NCBI GenBank assembly: GCA_049680625.1
Contig: JBAUID010000119.1
Coordinates: 1 to 12,983 of the forward strand
Length of the DNA stretch: 12,983 bases
Reading direction: 5' to 3'
DNA from: JAUIAI01 sp049680625
GTDB lineage: Bacteria; Pseudomonadota; Gammaproteobacteria; Burkholderiales; Burkholderiaceae_E
Under the pieces are notes generated by a model. The model did no database searches. It was not told the DNA's origin and saw only the letters and a list, made by a program, of their open reading frames with translations. Positions 1 to 7,259 of this stretch are shown piece after piece. Numbering within the stretch: the first letter of the stretch is position 1; each line of letters starts with the position of its first letter. The position numbers and the translations under genes are program-made.

Positions 1-1
1 C

Positions 2-1426
2 CTGGTACCCGTGCCCGAATACGTGATTGGTTTTTGCGCCCGCCATAAAGATGCCGCAGCACAAAGTGAGCCACTGGTTGATTCGATTCGTACCGATGCG
101 CGGGAACGCCATGCCGTGCAAGCACAACTGAATGATTTTCGTCCGGAAGTTGTGCCTAAACACCTGGTGATGAATTTCAAGCTGGTGGATGCCCATGGTC
201 GCCAGATCGCGGTGTCGCGTTCGTTGGTCCAGTTGCGGGCGGTTCACGGAGAACGCGCTGCCGGCGCGTTTCGCGAGGCGTTCAAAGCGGTGGCTGGCAA
301 GGTAAGGGTGAGCGAGTCGACTGCGTTGTCATCGGATGGTTCGAAACCGAGTGTTGGACAAGAGGGTGAAAACGCGGGGATCGAGAATATCAGCGATCAT
401 CCGGTCGTTGGCAATGCACCGGTTCCGGCCGCCGTAGAGCCGGTAGTAGGCAGTAACAAAAACACGGCTGGCAACAACAATTCCGATACCGAATCGGCCG
501 ATCTGACCATTGAAGGGGACTCGATTCAACTCGATATTGGTCGACGTTTCACCCGATGGCCGGTTGGCCAATTGCCTGAAATCCTGGAGATTCTCGAACC
601 CGGAACCGGCGTTACCATGGTTGGTTTTCCGGCATTTGTTGATCGCGACAATGCTATTTCAATCGAAGTATTTGACGATCAAGGTGAAGCCAGGGTGGCT
701 CATCGGTCCGGGGTACGCCGATTGCTTGTCATCGCACTGCGCGAAAGCTTTAAGTCATTATTCAAAAACCTGACGGGGTTCCAGAACCTGGTTATTGCCC
801 ATGCCCGCCTGGGGACAGATGATGAGTTACGGGCCGGCATGATTGACGGCATTTTGCAGCGGGCGGTTGGAGATCTCGGAGAACCACAATCAAGACAGGA
901 TTTTGAGTTACTGACGACCCAGGTGAAACCGCGGCTGAGCTTACTTGGCCAGGAGTTAAGCCGTAACCTTGAACACATCCTCGATGAATACGGGACTGTA
1001 ACCAGAAAGATTCAAACTGTATCGGCTGGCGCCAAAGAAAACGAAGTGAAATCAGCGGTTCAGGATTGCCGGGAACAGCTGGAAGGCCTGGTGTATAGCG
1101 GCTTTATCGGCGCCACCCCGCCAGCCCAGTTTCCGCATTTGTCGCGTTACCTGAAAGCCATTGTGATGCGACTTGAACGCGTGCGGGCCGACCCGGGCCG
1201 GGACACAAAGCATCGCACAAACATTACCGAACTGATGACGGGTTATCGGCGTCTGATTCGCGATCGCCGAGGTTTGGATGATCAGCAACTGGAGAACTTT
1301 CGGTGGCTGATTGAAGAACTTCGGGTATCGATGTTTGCCCAAAGCCTGCGTACTCCTACTCCGGTATCGTTAAAAAGGCTCAACAAGATGTTGTTTGAGT
1401 TACGAGCTCAAAGTGGGCTTGGCTAA
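2..1426 (+). CDS. hrpA: ATP-dependent RNA helicase HrpA, C-terminal part (5' truncated by window)
   Basis: This is the C-terminal region of the DEAH-box helicase HrpA; the helicase core lies outside the window. The frame is open from the left edge, so the GTG at 11 is only the first start-like codon and not the true start. Recognisable DUF3418 signatures include HLVMNFKLVDAHGRQ (about residues 50-64 counted from 11), WPVGQLPEI, GFPAFVDRDNAISIEVFD, GVRRLL, RYLKAIVMRLERVRADP and FRWLIEELRVSMFAQ followed by TPTPVS. These match the E. coli HrpA tail in order. HrpA acts in the cytoplasm on RNA and stalled ribosomes. About 65 residues (roughly 98-165) rich in Ser, Asn, Gly and Glu interrupt the domain just before the WPVGQLP block, where E. 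coli HrpA has only a short linker. The gene ends 8 nt before the stop of the convergent membrane gene, and no obvious terminator hairpin lies between them. Confidence 0.93.
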   Translation: MVPVPEYVIGFCARHKDAAAQSEPLVDSIRTDARERHAVQAQLNDFRPEVVPKHLVMNFKLVDAHGRQIAVSRSLVQLRAVHGERAAGAFREAFKAVAGKVRVSESTALSSDGSKPSVGQEGENAGIENISDHPVVGNAPVPAAVEPVVGSNKNTAGNNNSDTESADLTIEGDSIQLDIGRRFTRWPVGQLPEILEILEPGTGVTMVGFPAFVDRDNAISIEVFDDQGEARVAHRSGVRRLLVIALRESFKSLFKNLTGFQNLVIAHARLGTDDELRAGMIDGILQRAVGDLGEPQSRQDFELLTTQVKPRLSLLGQELSRNLEHILDEYGTVTRKIQTVSAGAKENEVKSAVQDCREQLEGLVYSGFIGATPPAQFPHLSRYLKAIVMRLERVRADPGRDTKHRTNITELMTGYRRLIRDRRGLDDQQLENFRWLIEELRVSMFAQSLRTPTPVSLKRLNKMLFELRAQSGLG

Positions 1427-1434
1427 TACCGGAA

Positions 1435-2127
1435 TCAAATCAGTCTTGCCTGTAACCAGATCAAAGACGGGTAGGCAGCCAACCAGGCCCAGACGAAGCG
1501 ATTCAAACCAAACAAAACCGCATTGGCGAGGTGAAAAACCAGTGCAACTGACAAGCCAATCCACAGCGCGGTTTTGCTCACTAGTACCAGCGGAAACGCC
1601 AGTTCGAACAACATCACCAGCCAGGACAGTACCAACAGAGCCGCGGGCTTGTTAGCCCAGCTGCGCTTGTCCTCACTGCACGGGTAAGCCGAGAACAAGA
1701 ATACATCTTGTAAGGCCAGCCCACGGCGCCAATCGGGGTTGACCACCTTGACCCAACCGGAAACGAAGTAAGACAATACGAGTTGTAGCCCCAGGTAGCC
1801 GAAGACGACCTCCTGCCAATGTGGATGCGGAATTAAATTGGCAGCAGTCAGGCTCCAAAGGATAAGCAGGCTGATGCGGTCGCTCCCACCGTTATAAGGC
1901 CCCTGGAAATTATCCAGAATCAACAGGGATAGCACTGCCAGTGCGGCTAATGGCCAGGGTGATGCGATCTGTGCGATAAGTAGCGCGCACAGAGCAATGC
2001 GCAAACCAAACAGCAGTTGCTCCCTGCGAAAAACTTTTTCCCGGCGAAGCACATGCTCAAGGCTTTGCTGAATCAAGGCCAGGGCCAGCAGGATTTCGGT
2101 CAGGCGAATCGCGGTGGTTAACGTCAT
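1435..2127 (-). CDS. HTTM-like polytopic membrane protein
   Basis: A 230-residue integral membrane protein with about seven or eight hydrophobic segments (for example residues 5-23, 40-56, 60-73, 86-99, 106-125, 161-183 and 188-207). The conserved-looking FQGPYNGGSDR (74-84), SGWVKVVNPDWRRG (123-136) and a late FHLANAVLFGLNRF (198-211) resemble the HTTM family, the transmembrane part related to vitamin K-dependent gamma-carboxylase. It is far shorter than a carboxylase and no catalytic lysine motif can be assigned, so its activity is unknown. The ATG overlaps the stop of the upstream gene as ATGA (2124-2127), so the two are almost certainly translated as a coupled pair. Family assignment is from motif memory; the membrane nature is certain. 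Confidence 0.85.
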   Translation of the reverse strand: MTLTTAIRLTEILLALALIQQSLEHVLRREKVFRREQLLFGLRIALCALLIAQIASPWPLAALAVLSLLILDNFQGPYNGGSDRISLLILWSLTAANLIPHPHWQEVVFGYLGLQLVLSYFVSGWVKVVNPDWRRGLALQDVFLFSAYPCSEDKRSWANKPAALLVLSWLVMLFELAFPLVLVSKTALWIGLSVALVFHLANAVLFGLNRFVWAWLAAYPSLIWLQARLI

Positions 2128-2570
2128 TGCGCAAGCAGATCGTCGATGCGTCGGGTATCGGAGCGATAGCGAGTTTCACGACTAATGCCGGAATCTGCAC
2201 GGCTGAGAAACACTAGCCGATACCTAAGAAAGGCCTCACCCCGGGCATCTGGCAGATCGGCTGCAATTCGGTAAAAAATTTGTTCCGCACTGTGTTTATC
2301 AGCTTGATCGGCCAGGCGTTCAGCACAGCTGACAACAAATAAGGTCTCATTCCAGCGGGGATTGAAAAGCAAGCGCCCCAAAGTTGAGGCCAGGGCAAGC
2401 TTCTGTGGGCGTGGGCGAAATTCCTGCCAGATGTCCGATTGAGTCTCCGGCGAATCGACAACCGAGTATTCGATTCGTGGTGATGGCGCGATCCAGTCGA
2501 AGAAGCGCCATGACGGGATGAGTGCCGGTAAAAGAAGTTGAAGTGGGCGTAACAGTCTGGACTTGGACAT
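2124..2570 (-). CDS. Conserved hypothetical protein, partner of HTTM-like gene
   Basis: A 148-residue protein with an N-terminal hydrophobic stretch (residues about 5-20, LLRPLQLLLPALIPSW) that is probably a membrane anchor or uncleaved signal. A soluble domain follows, carrying WQEFRPRP, LLFNPRWNETLFVVSCAERL and FLRYRLVF. The arrangement resembles an uncharacterised proteobacterial family usually found beside HTTM-like membrane proteins. An in-frame TAG two codons upstream of the ATG at 2570 makes that ATG the first usable start. No strong Shine-Dalgarno sequence is visible. The 3' end overlaps the HTTM-like gene by 4 nt (ATGA), pointing to one operon and perhaps one membrane complex. Function is unknown. 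Confidence 0.8.
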   Translation of the reverse strand: MSKSRLLRPLQLLLPALIPSWRFFDWIAPSPRIEYSVVDSPETQSDIWQEFRPRPQKLALASTLGRLLFNPRWNETLFVVSCAERLADQADKHSAEQIFYRIAADLPDARGEAFLRYRLVFLSRADSGISRETRYRSDTRRIDDLLAQ

Positions 2571-2614
2571 GATCTAATGACGACCGGTGCCGATGTCTTG
2601 CTAAGATTGACGAC

Positions 2615-2642
2615 ATTATCACTTATTTAGGTCGTCTGTCCC
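2615..2642 (-). promoter_or_regulatory. Candidate sigma-70 promoter for the hypothetical/HTTM operon
   Basis: On the minus strand a GGGACA hexamer (2642-2637) and a GATAAT hexamer (2620-2615) are separated by 16 nt. The -10 matches consensus at 5 of 6 positions and the -35 at 4 of 6. Transcription would start near 2608, leaving a leader of about 38 nt before the ATG at 2570. The assignment rests on position and sequence only. Confidence 0.35.
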
Positions 2643-2735
2643 CGGCCCCGATCTTTGATACGCGATCTTCTATCCCAGATTTCCTCAAGCTAGGCTAACG
2701 ATCAGTTATGACCATTCCAGCCCATAAATCACAAC

Positions 2736-2840
2736 ATGACTAATCAAGACCTCATCGAAAATTTCTACTCGGCAATTCGCAGTGCAAACATGTCGGGTGT
2801 TGGTTTCGAATGCGCTTTAAGACGGGGTAACAGATGTTAG
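2736..2840 (+). other. Short ORF, possible NTF2/SnoaL-like N-terminal remnant
   Basis: An ATG-started 34-codon frame that begins MTNQDLIENFYSAI and then stops. That opening is typical of NTF2-like/SnoaL-like small proteins, in which a first helix ends in a Phe-Tyr-Ala/Ser motif, but nothing of the rest of such a domain follows. No ribosome binding site is visible. Its last bases overlap the ATG of the next frame (2834). It may be the stump of a broken gene or chance; the family link is a guess from one helix. Confidence 0.2.
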
Positions 2841-3100
2841 GTATCCACCCAGGCGCGCGAGACTTTCACCATGCTTTCGCGAGAAACAACAGCTCCGGTG
2901 ATGAAGGGCCACTGTATTTTTCTTTACTTGAGGCATCCGCTGAGCACTTTACGTCCAACTGCTACATCCTGGGCTCGTCAACCGATCCGACCTGGCTGAT
3001 CGTCTGTGGTAAATACCCGTCAGCCTTTGACGAACATGCGTTGGATGAATGGTTCCGTGATGTTCGCATTGTCGGGCGAATTGATAAACAGAGCCTTTGA
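2834..3100 (+). CDS. Small hypothetical protein
   Basis: An 88-residue frame whose composition looks genuinely protein-like, especially the second half (YFSLLEASAEHF, CYILGSSTDPTWLIVCGKY and DEWFRDVRIVG). A TAA directly upstream at 2828-2830 fixes ATG 2834 as the start, and a GGGG run about 7 nt upstream could serve as a ribosome binding site. I do not recognise a family; there is no signal peptide or membrane segment. It sits in a decayed gap between the operon at 2570 and an rtcB remnant, so it may be an orphan gene or a fragment of something larger. Confidence 0.45.
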   Translation: MLGIHPGARDFHHAFARNNSSGDEGPLYFSLLEASAEHFTSNCYILGSSTDPTWLIVCGKYPSAFDEHALDEWFRDVRIVGRIDKQSL

Positions 3101-3120
3101 CAATTTTAACGAGGAAAGAT

Positions 3121-3300
3121 GTGAATAAAGAAGCCGCTGAATACCAGGTAGAGGAAGTGTCCGGCTGGGGTCGAATGCCGGCCGGACAAAGACGTTCCCG
3201 ACGAAACGCCTGCGGCATATAAAGATATCGATGCTGGGGTGGGCAGTGATCGACCCTGCTTTCTGTGGAAACCCGACTTGTGGTACTTTTTGTTGCAAAT
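3121..3300 (+). pseudogene. Remnant of the 3' end of rtcB (RNA ligase), frameshifted
   Basis: Codons 3164-3235 encode AGVECRPDKDVPDETPA followed by AYKDIDA. This closely matches the C-terminal stretch of RtcB, where the E. coli form reads AHVECRKDAEVIDEIPM then AYKDIDAVMAAQSDL. About 18 of these 24 positions agree by eye. Just upstream, in the frame starting at 3121, EYQVEEVS lines up with the RtcB segment preceding VECR. The two parts are joined if one extra G near 3160-3163 is ignored. Downstream, from about 3245, AGTGAT and then, in another frame, SVETRLVVLFV faintly resemble the final SDLVEV...TLRQVVCVKG. RtcB is a GTP-dependent tRNA/RNA ligase of about 400 residues. Its metal-binding and catalytic body is absent, so this piece cannot be functional. 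Confidence 0.68.
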
Positions 3301-3415
3301 GATCGCACTCATGAAACGCATCTTTCATCCCGACTAAAAACAAGGTTCGGGCCTCTTTGACCATCGAGTCATGCAGACCGAGCATTCTCCAAAACGCTTT
3401 TGAGTTAATCCGCAG

Positions 3416-5134
3416 TTGAAACCCATTTCCGGGCGAATCACGCGCTCACTATCCACACGGCATTGGCTGATCGGCCTGCTCGTAATCCTGGCACTTAACG
3501 CCTCCCTGGGCTTTAACAATGTATGGCCCACACCCGCCATCAAGCCCGACGCGCGTGTCGCGCCGGAGTTCATCTGGTTCTGGGTGTTTCTGTTCCTGGT
3601 GATCCGGTTCACGGGACGCGTCCGGCCTGCTCTACTAAACCTGTGTGCGCTGATTTTCACGATACTGATCATTGGCCGGTATATCGATGTGACGGCACCA
3701 TCGCTGTTTGGCCGACCATTAAACTTGTACTGGGACGGATATCAGTTGCCTCGTTTTCTGAGCGTGGCATCTCAGAGCTTTCAGACCTGGCAACTGGTGC
3801 TCATGGTGCTGGGACTTATTCTGGTGTTATGGGCGACATACAGACTGGTCAGATCTGGCTGGTTAATGTTGGCCAACACGTTCCTGCCAGCATTGGTACA
3901 TAACCCCGTAGCAATTGCACTGACCGTCGCAGCGGCCGGCCTCGCTACGGCCAACCATGCCGGTGTGCAGGCAACCTGGCCGTATGTCTCCAGGCCGGTT
4001 TCCCTAACCTATGCGCGCCAGGCAGACCTGCTGTTGACGGCAGTTATGCCGAGTCGGCTGGCCAGGGTATTGCCGCCATCTCCGGCGTTTGATACGAATG
4101 TTCAAGGCCTGAATACGGCTGATCTGACGGTGATCTTTTTTGAGTCCTACGGTGCGGTCACCTATGATGACCCGGCAATAGCCGCGCAGCTATCGGGCGT
4201 ACGCGACAACCTGCTATCGGCAGCGAATGGCAATGGACGCCAGGTGTATTCCGCTTTTGTGACAGCGGCTACGATTGGTGGAGCCTCAGAGCTGTCGCAC
4301 CTGTCGTTTCTGTCAGGCATCGATCTGACTAATCCATTGCGACACGATCTTTTGCTGACCACTGAACGCTCTACGCTTATCTCGCTGATGCAACGCCACG
4401 GCTACGAGGTCGCAGGTATGTATCCTGCGCTTAGCTGGGAATGGCCCGAAAAATCCTTCTATAACTTCGATATTTTTATCGATGGCCCAGCACTGAAATA
4501 TCGTGGCCCCAAGTTTGGTCTGTGGTGGATTCCCGATCAGTACACCATTGCACAGTTTGAGCACATCCACCCAATTACCGCACAAACGCCACCGCGTTTT
4601 CTGTTCTTCTCCACGGTAACCAGTCACGCACCGTTTCGCCCGACACCACCGTATCAACCGGACTGGACACGGGTGATTTCGGCCGACCCGTATGATGCCG
4701 ACGAAGCCGCTGCGGCCATCGCAGACACACCGAATTGGAACGACATGTCTGGCTATACCGACACCATTGTCTACACGTTTCGCTGGCTGGCGGACTATGT
4801 CGCCCGCAAGCGGGCACGCCCGGAGATGCTGGTGATTCTTGGCGACCACCAGCCAGTTGGCAAGGTAGCCGGCGAAAATGCGCGCTGGGAAGTACCGGTA
4901 CATATCATCACGGGCGATCCAGTCATAGCCAATCACATCACATCAGCCGGTTTTGTCGCTGGGATAACACCCGGTAAGCAGGTCATCGGCGGACTGCATG
5001 ATCTGACGGTGGTGTTAACCAACGCGTTTCATCGTGAAGATGCTCAGCTCAAACAACCGGGACTGCAACTCCCTGTGGGTGAGGCACAGATGCGTTCCGT
5101 GCGCCGCACAGCAACACCCGTTCGATCCGAATGA
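3416..5134 (+). CDS. Five-TM sulfatase-fold transferase (OpgB/LtaS-like), candidate glucan phosphoglycerol transferase
   Basis: A 572-residue inner-membrane protein of the alkaline phosphatase/sulfatase superfamily. Five N-terminal hydrophobic segments (about 16-33, 50-64, 72-88, 124-143 and 163-180) precede a periplasmic domain from about 200. Visible active-site landmarks are FFESYG (E243, metal ligand type), the TIGGASELSHLSFLSG block (286-301) where the nucleophilic Thr or Ser should lie, SHAPF (403-407) and GDHQP (476-480, with metal-binding Asp-His). This architecture matches LtaS and OpgB, which move phosphoglycerol onto a polymer. TTG at 3416 is taken as the start because TGA lies five codons upstream (3401-3403) and no ATG or GTG precedes the first membrane helix; no clear RBS is seen. 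It overlaps the next gene by ATGA and lies in a glucan locus. A true sulfatase or another phospho-transferase cannot be excluded. Confidence 0.85.
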   Translation: MKPISGRITRSLSTRHWLIGLLVILALNASLGFNNVWPTPAIKPDARVAPEFIWFWVFLFLVIRFTGRVRPALLNLCALIFTILIIGRYIDVTAPSLFGRPLNLYWDGYQLPRFLSVASQSFQTWQLVLMVLGLILVLWATYRLVRSGWLMLANTFLPALVHNPVAIALTVAAAGLATANHAGVQATWPYVSRPVSLTYARQADLLLTAVMPSRLARVLPPSPAFDTNVQGLNTADLTVIFFESYGAVTYDDPAIAAQLSGVRDNLLSAANGNGRQVYSAFVTAATIGGASELSHLSFLSGIDLTNPLRHDLLLTTERSTLISLMQRHGYEVAGMYPALSWEWPEKSFYNFDIFIDGPALKYRGPKFGLWWIPDQYTIAQFEHIHPITAQTPPRFLFFSTVTSHAPFRPTPPYQPDWTRVISADPYDADEAAAAIADTPNWNDMSGYTDTIVYTFRWLADYVARKRARPEMLVILGDHQPVGKVAGENARWEVPVHIITGDPVIANHITSAGFVAGITPGKQVIGGLHDLTVVLTNAFHREDAQLKQPGLQLPVGEAQMRSVRRTATPVRSE

Positions 5135-5580
5135 CGGCCCGTTTCAATTTCGAGCCACACAGAGTCTTGATGAGCCAAACACTCAAGAACCTACTTTTCT
5201 GGTTGCTACCAGCCATTGCGATCGGCGGCATCTTCGCCTGGGGCCGTTTCGCTCTGGTTGAGCCGGCACCCATGATTGCGGCTTGTGAAGGCAGTGCGAT
5301 GCAAGGCATCTGCTTCTGGCGACAGATAATTGTTGAAGTGTTTGTGCACCAGCGGGTTGGTTGGATGGCCGTGGCCGCTGGGTTGCTAAGCACGGTCCTG
5401 CGCTGGTCGTGGCTGGCATCAGTGGCGGTGGCTGCCGGCGTTGTAGCCTTGTTGCTTTACACGGCCGAGTTGGGTGCTATCGGTCTGCTATTGGGCCTGT
5501 TGGTATTGTTTCGCAATGCCGCCGGTGCCAGCGTGGCGAGGGCGAGCGAGACAACCGTTACCGCAAACCAAACGGACTGA
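5131..5580 (+). CDS. Small membrane protein coupled to the sulfatase-fold gene
   Basis: A 149-residue protein with about three or four hydrophobic segments (roughly 17-37, 73-88, 90-108 and 111-126) and a short polar tail. Its ATG overlaps the stop of the upstream gene (ATGA, 5131-5134), which predicts translational coupling. An internal ATG at 5170 (MSQTLKNLLFW) directly before the first membrane helix is an alternative start. A loop with two Cys (about residues 52 and 61, in ACEGSAMQGIC) would lie between the first two helices and could form a disulfide in the periplasm. I do not recognise the family. Its last 124 nt overlap, tail to tail, the coding end of the GH17 gene on the other strand. 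Confidence 0.72.
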   Translation: MTARFNFEPHRVLMSQTLKNLLFWLLPAIAIGGIFAWGRFALVEPAPMIAACEGSAMQGICFWRQIIVEVFVHQRVGWMAVAAGLLSTVLRWSWLASVAVAAGVVALLLYTAELGAIGLLLGLLVLFRNAAGASVARASETTVTANQTD

Positions 5581-7103
5581 CTGTTCGCGGGAACCTCCGG
5601 CCACAGCATGATCGGCACCAGCAGCAGGCTTAAACCCGCCAGGAATTTTTCTTCGATTGCGCCGCGGTTGATGCCATTGCCAGCTAAACAGGCTGCAATC
5701 AATGCCACCGCGGCTGGCAGGTACAACATGGTGGGATAGCCACGATAGCGTGCGTCAAATGCATGCATCACCATCATAAATGTCGCGCCAAAGAGAATAA
5801 CCAGTCGGGCAGCCGTCCAAAGGGTGGACAACAAATCCGATTGCCTGCGCAGGTGCGCAATTCCCGGCTGTGGCTGGCCGGGTGATAACCGAGGCAGCAA
5901 AGCGATAAGCAGCCATCCACTAACTACTATTGCGCTGCCTGCCATCCACTCGGATGGGTTTCTGTTCCACTGCACCATGTAGGTGATCTGCGCGGGCAGC
6001 AATGCACCACCGATAAAACCTGCCGCACCACCAATTAGCAGTCTGGAAAGGTGATGGGCATTCGCGCCGGCAGCGCCGGCAAAAAGAACAGTTGTCAGTG
6101 CAATGGCAAGTGCGGCAATACCACCCCAAACTAAACCCCGGCCAAGTGCATCTGGGTACGCCGCTACCGGCCCGGACATTGGAAACTTTACGACACCGTT
6201 ACTGCTCAGCAAACCCCAGCCACCACCCATGGCACCTTCGAGCTGGCGCTTCCATGGCTGATCAAAGGCTTCAATCAGGTTGTAGTCTGAAAACTCGTTC
6301 CGTTGCGCATAGGCCAGAAACTCGCGCACAAAACGTGCCTGTTCGACCTGTCCCGGACGCGCCGGACCACGCATACGTCCAACACTGGGCCAGCCGGTTT
6401 CCCCGATAAACACGCGTTTTTCGGGGAATATCGTCGTCACATGCTGGTAAGTATTTGCGATATGAGCAACCGACTTACCCACTGCAACCGGATGGTCTTC
6501 CCAGTATGGGAGGATGTGAACGGTTACAAAATCGACATGGTCCTGGAGCGATGAGTTCATTTCCCAGAACTCCCAGACATCCGCATAGGTCACCGGGACA
6601 TCAGTGCCTTGCTGCGCGATCTGAAGGTATTGCGCAATGCGGGCCGCGGTCTGTTCACGACGCAATAAGACTTCGTTACCAACGATCAGCGCTCGAACAG
6701 ATTCAGGATACTGGTTAACCACCTCCAGCGCCGCCGATATCTTGGACAGGTTTTCCTGGTGATTCCTGCTGATCCAAATACCTAGCATCACCTGCATACC
6801 CAGTGATTTGGCGATGGCTGGTACCGCATCAAGGCCTTCTGTTACCGCATAGGTACGGACACAGTTTGTGACCTCCCGCAATAGGGTGAGATCAGTCTGT
6901 ATGCGTTCAGGAGTGACTTTTCCTTGGTTCCGGAACGGCGATTCACCGGGGAGTCTGTACGGCGCGTAGGAAAGACAGGCAACTTTTGCACTGCCGACAC
7001 TGGTGACGGGCACGGGCTTTGCCTGTGCAGAGAGCCAGTAAATAATCAGGAAAGGTAGCGCAAAAATTACCGACAGTGTAATCAGACGGGTTTTGTCGGT
7101 CAT
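5457..7103 (-). CDS. Membrane-anchored GH17 beta-1,3-glucanase/transglycosylase
   Basis: A 548-residue protein with an N-terminal signal anchor (about 7-27), a GH17 domain (about 40-310) and about six C-terminal membrane segments (from about 322 to 530). GH17 landmarks are the start CLSYAPYR, the acid/base Glu in IVGNEVLLR (E144), the VTVHILPYWED block (193-203), the nucleophile Glu in FIGETGWPS (E235) and EAFDQPWKR (278-286). The domain is clearly related to the GH17 part of the divergent gene at 7260. Family members hydrolyse or transfer beta-1,3-linked glucans, and the NdvB-associated bacterial forms act as non-Leloir transglucosylases. The likely role is trimming, elongating or branching glucan made by the neighbour, on the periplasmic side. 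The start at 7103 has only a weak AAAAG upstream. The 3' end overlaps the convergent small membrane gene. Confidence 0.9.
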   Translation of the reverse strand: MTDKTRLITLSVIFALPFLIIYWLSAQAKPVPVTSVGSAKVACLSYAPYRLPGESPFRNQGKVTPERIQTDLTLLREVTNCVRTYAVTEGLDAVPAIAKSLGMQVMLGIWISRNHQENLSKISAALEVVNQYPESVRALIVGNEVLLRREQTAARIAQYLQIAQQGTDVPVTYADVWEFWEMNSSLQDHVDFVTVHILPYWEDHPVAVGKSVAHIANTYQHVTTIFPEKRVFIGETGWPSVGRMRGPARPGQVEQARFVREFLAYAQRNEFSDYNLIEAFDQPWKRQLEGAMGGGWGLLSSNGVVKFPMSGPVAAYPDALGRGLVWGGIAALAIALTTVLFAGAAGANAHHLSRLLIGGAAGFIGGALLPAQITYMVQWNRNPSEWMAGSAIVVSGWLLIALLPRLSPGQPQPGIAHLRRQSDLLSTLWTAARLVILFGATFMMVMHAFDARYRGYPTMLYLPAAVALIAACLAGNGINRGAIEEKFLAGLSLLLVPIMLWPEVPANSQSVWFAVTVVSLALATLAPAALRNNTNRPNSRPIAPNSAV

Positions 7104-7133
7104 CTTTTCAAAATATGCCGTTTTTGGTAACGC

Positions 7134-7161
7134 CTGACAATCACCGTTACAGATCTATAAA
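7134..7161 (+). promoter_or_regulatory. Candidate sigma-70 promoter for the GH17-GT2 gene
   Basis: CTGACA at 7134-7139 and TATAAA at 7156-7161 are spaced by 16 nt, close to consensus at both hexamers. It lies in the 156-nt divergent gap between the two GH17 genes and would give a leader of about 90 nt before the TTG at 7260. The gap is rich in A/T on both sides, so the minus-strand gene probably starts here too, but I could not define a convincing minus-strand promoter. Confidence 0.4.
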
Positions 7162-7249
7162 ACTTGGATGTGGGTAGCGGCACTAGAATTCCGTCTCTTC
7201 GATAAGTATTCAAAAAACTCAATCGTTTATTCTCTCATTCTTCAATCGC

Positions 7250-7253
7250 AGGA
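7250..7253 (+). promoter_or_regulatory. Ribosome binding site supporting a TTG start
   Basis: AGGA at 7250-7253 stands 6 nt before the TTG at 7260, and no in-frame ATG is available before the first membrane helix. This supports TTG as the initiation codon of the GH17-GT2 gene. An in-frame GTG at 7377 is a later alternative with no comparable purine box. Confidence 0.5.
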
Positions 7254-7259
7254 ACAGCC

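Noticed and set aside
3020..3385. 121-codon minus-strand frame antisense to the 2834 ORF and rtcB remnant
   Set aside because: Part of it reads smoothly (FLVGMKDAFHECDHLQQK), but no family is recognised, there is no RBS, and it lies antisense to a clear RtcB match, so it is more likely a chance open frame.
4313..4936. 207-codon minus-strand frame inside the sulfatase-fold gene
   Set aside because: Rich in Cys, Arg and Trp, without domain similarity; a shadow of the well-supported plus-strand gene.
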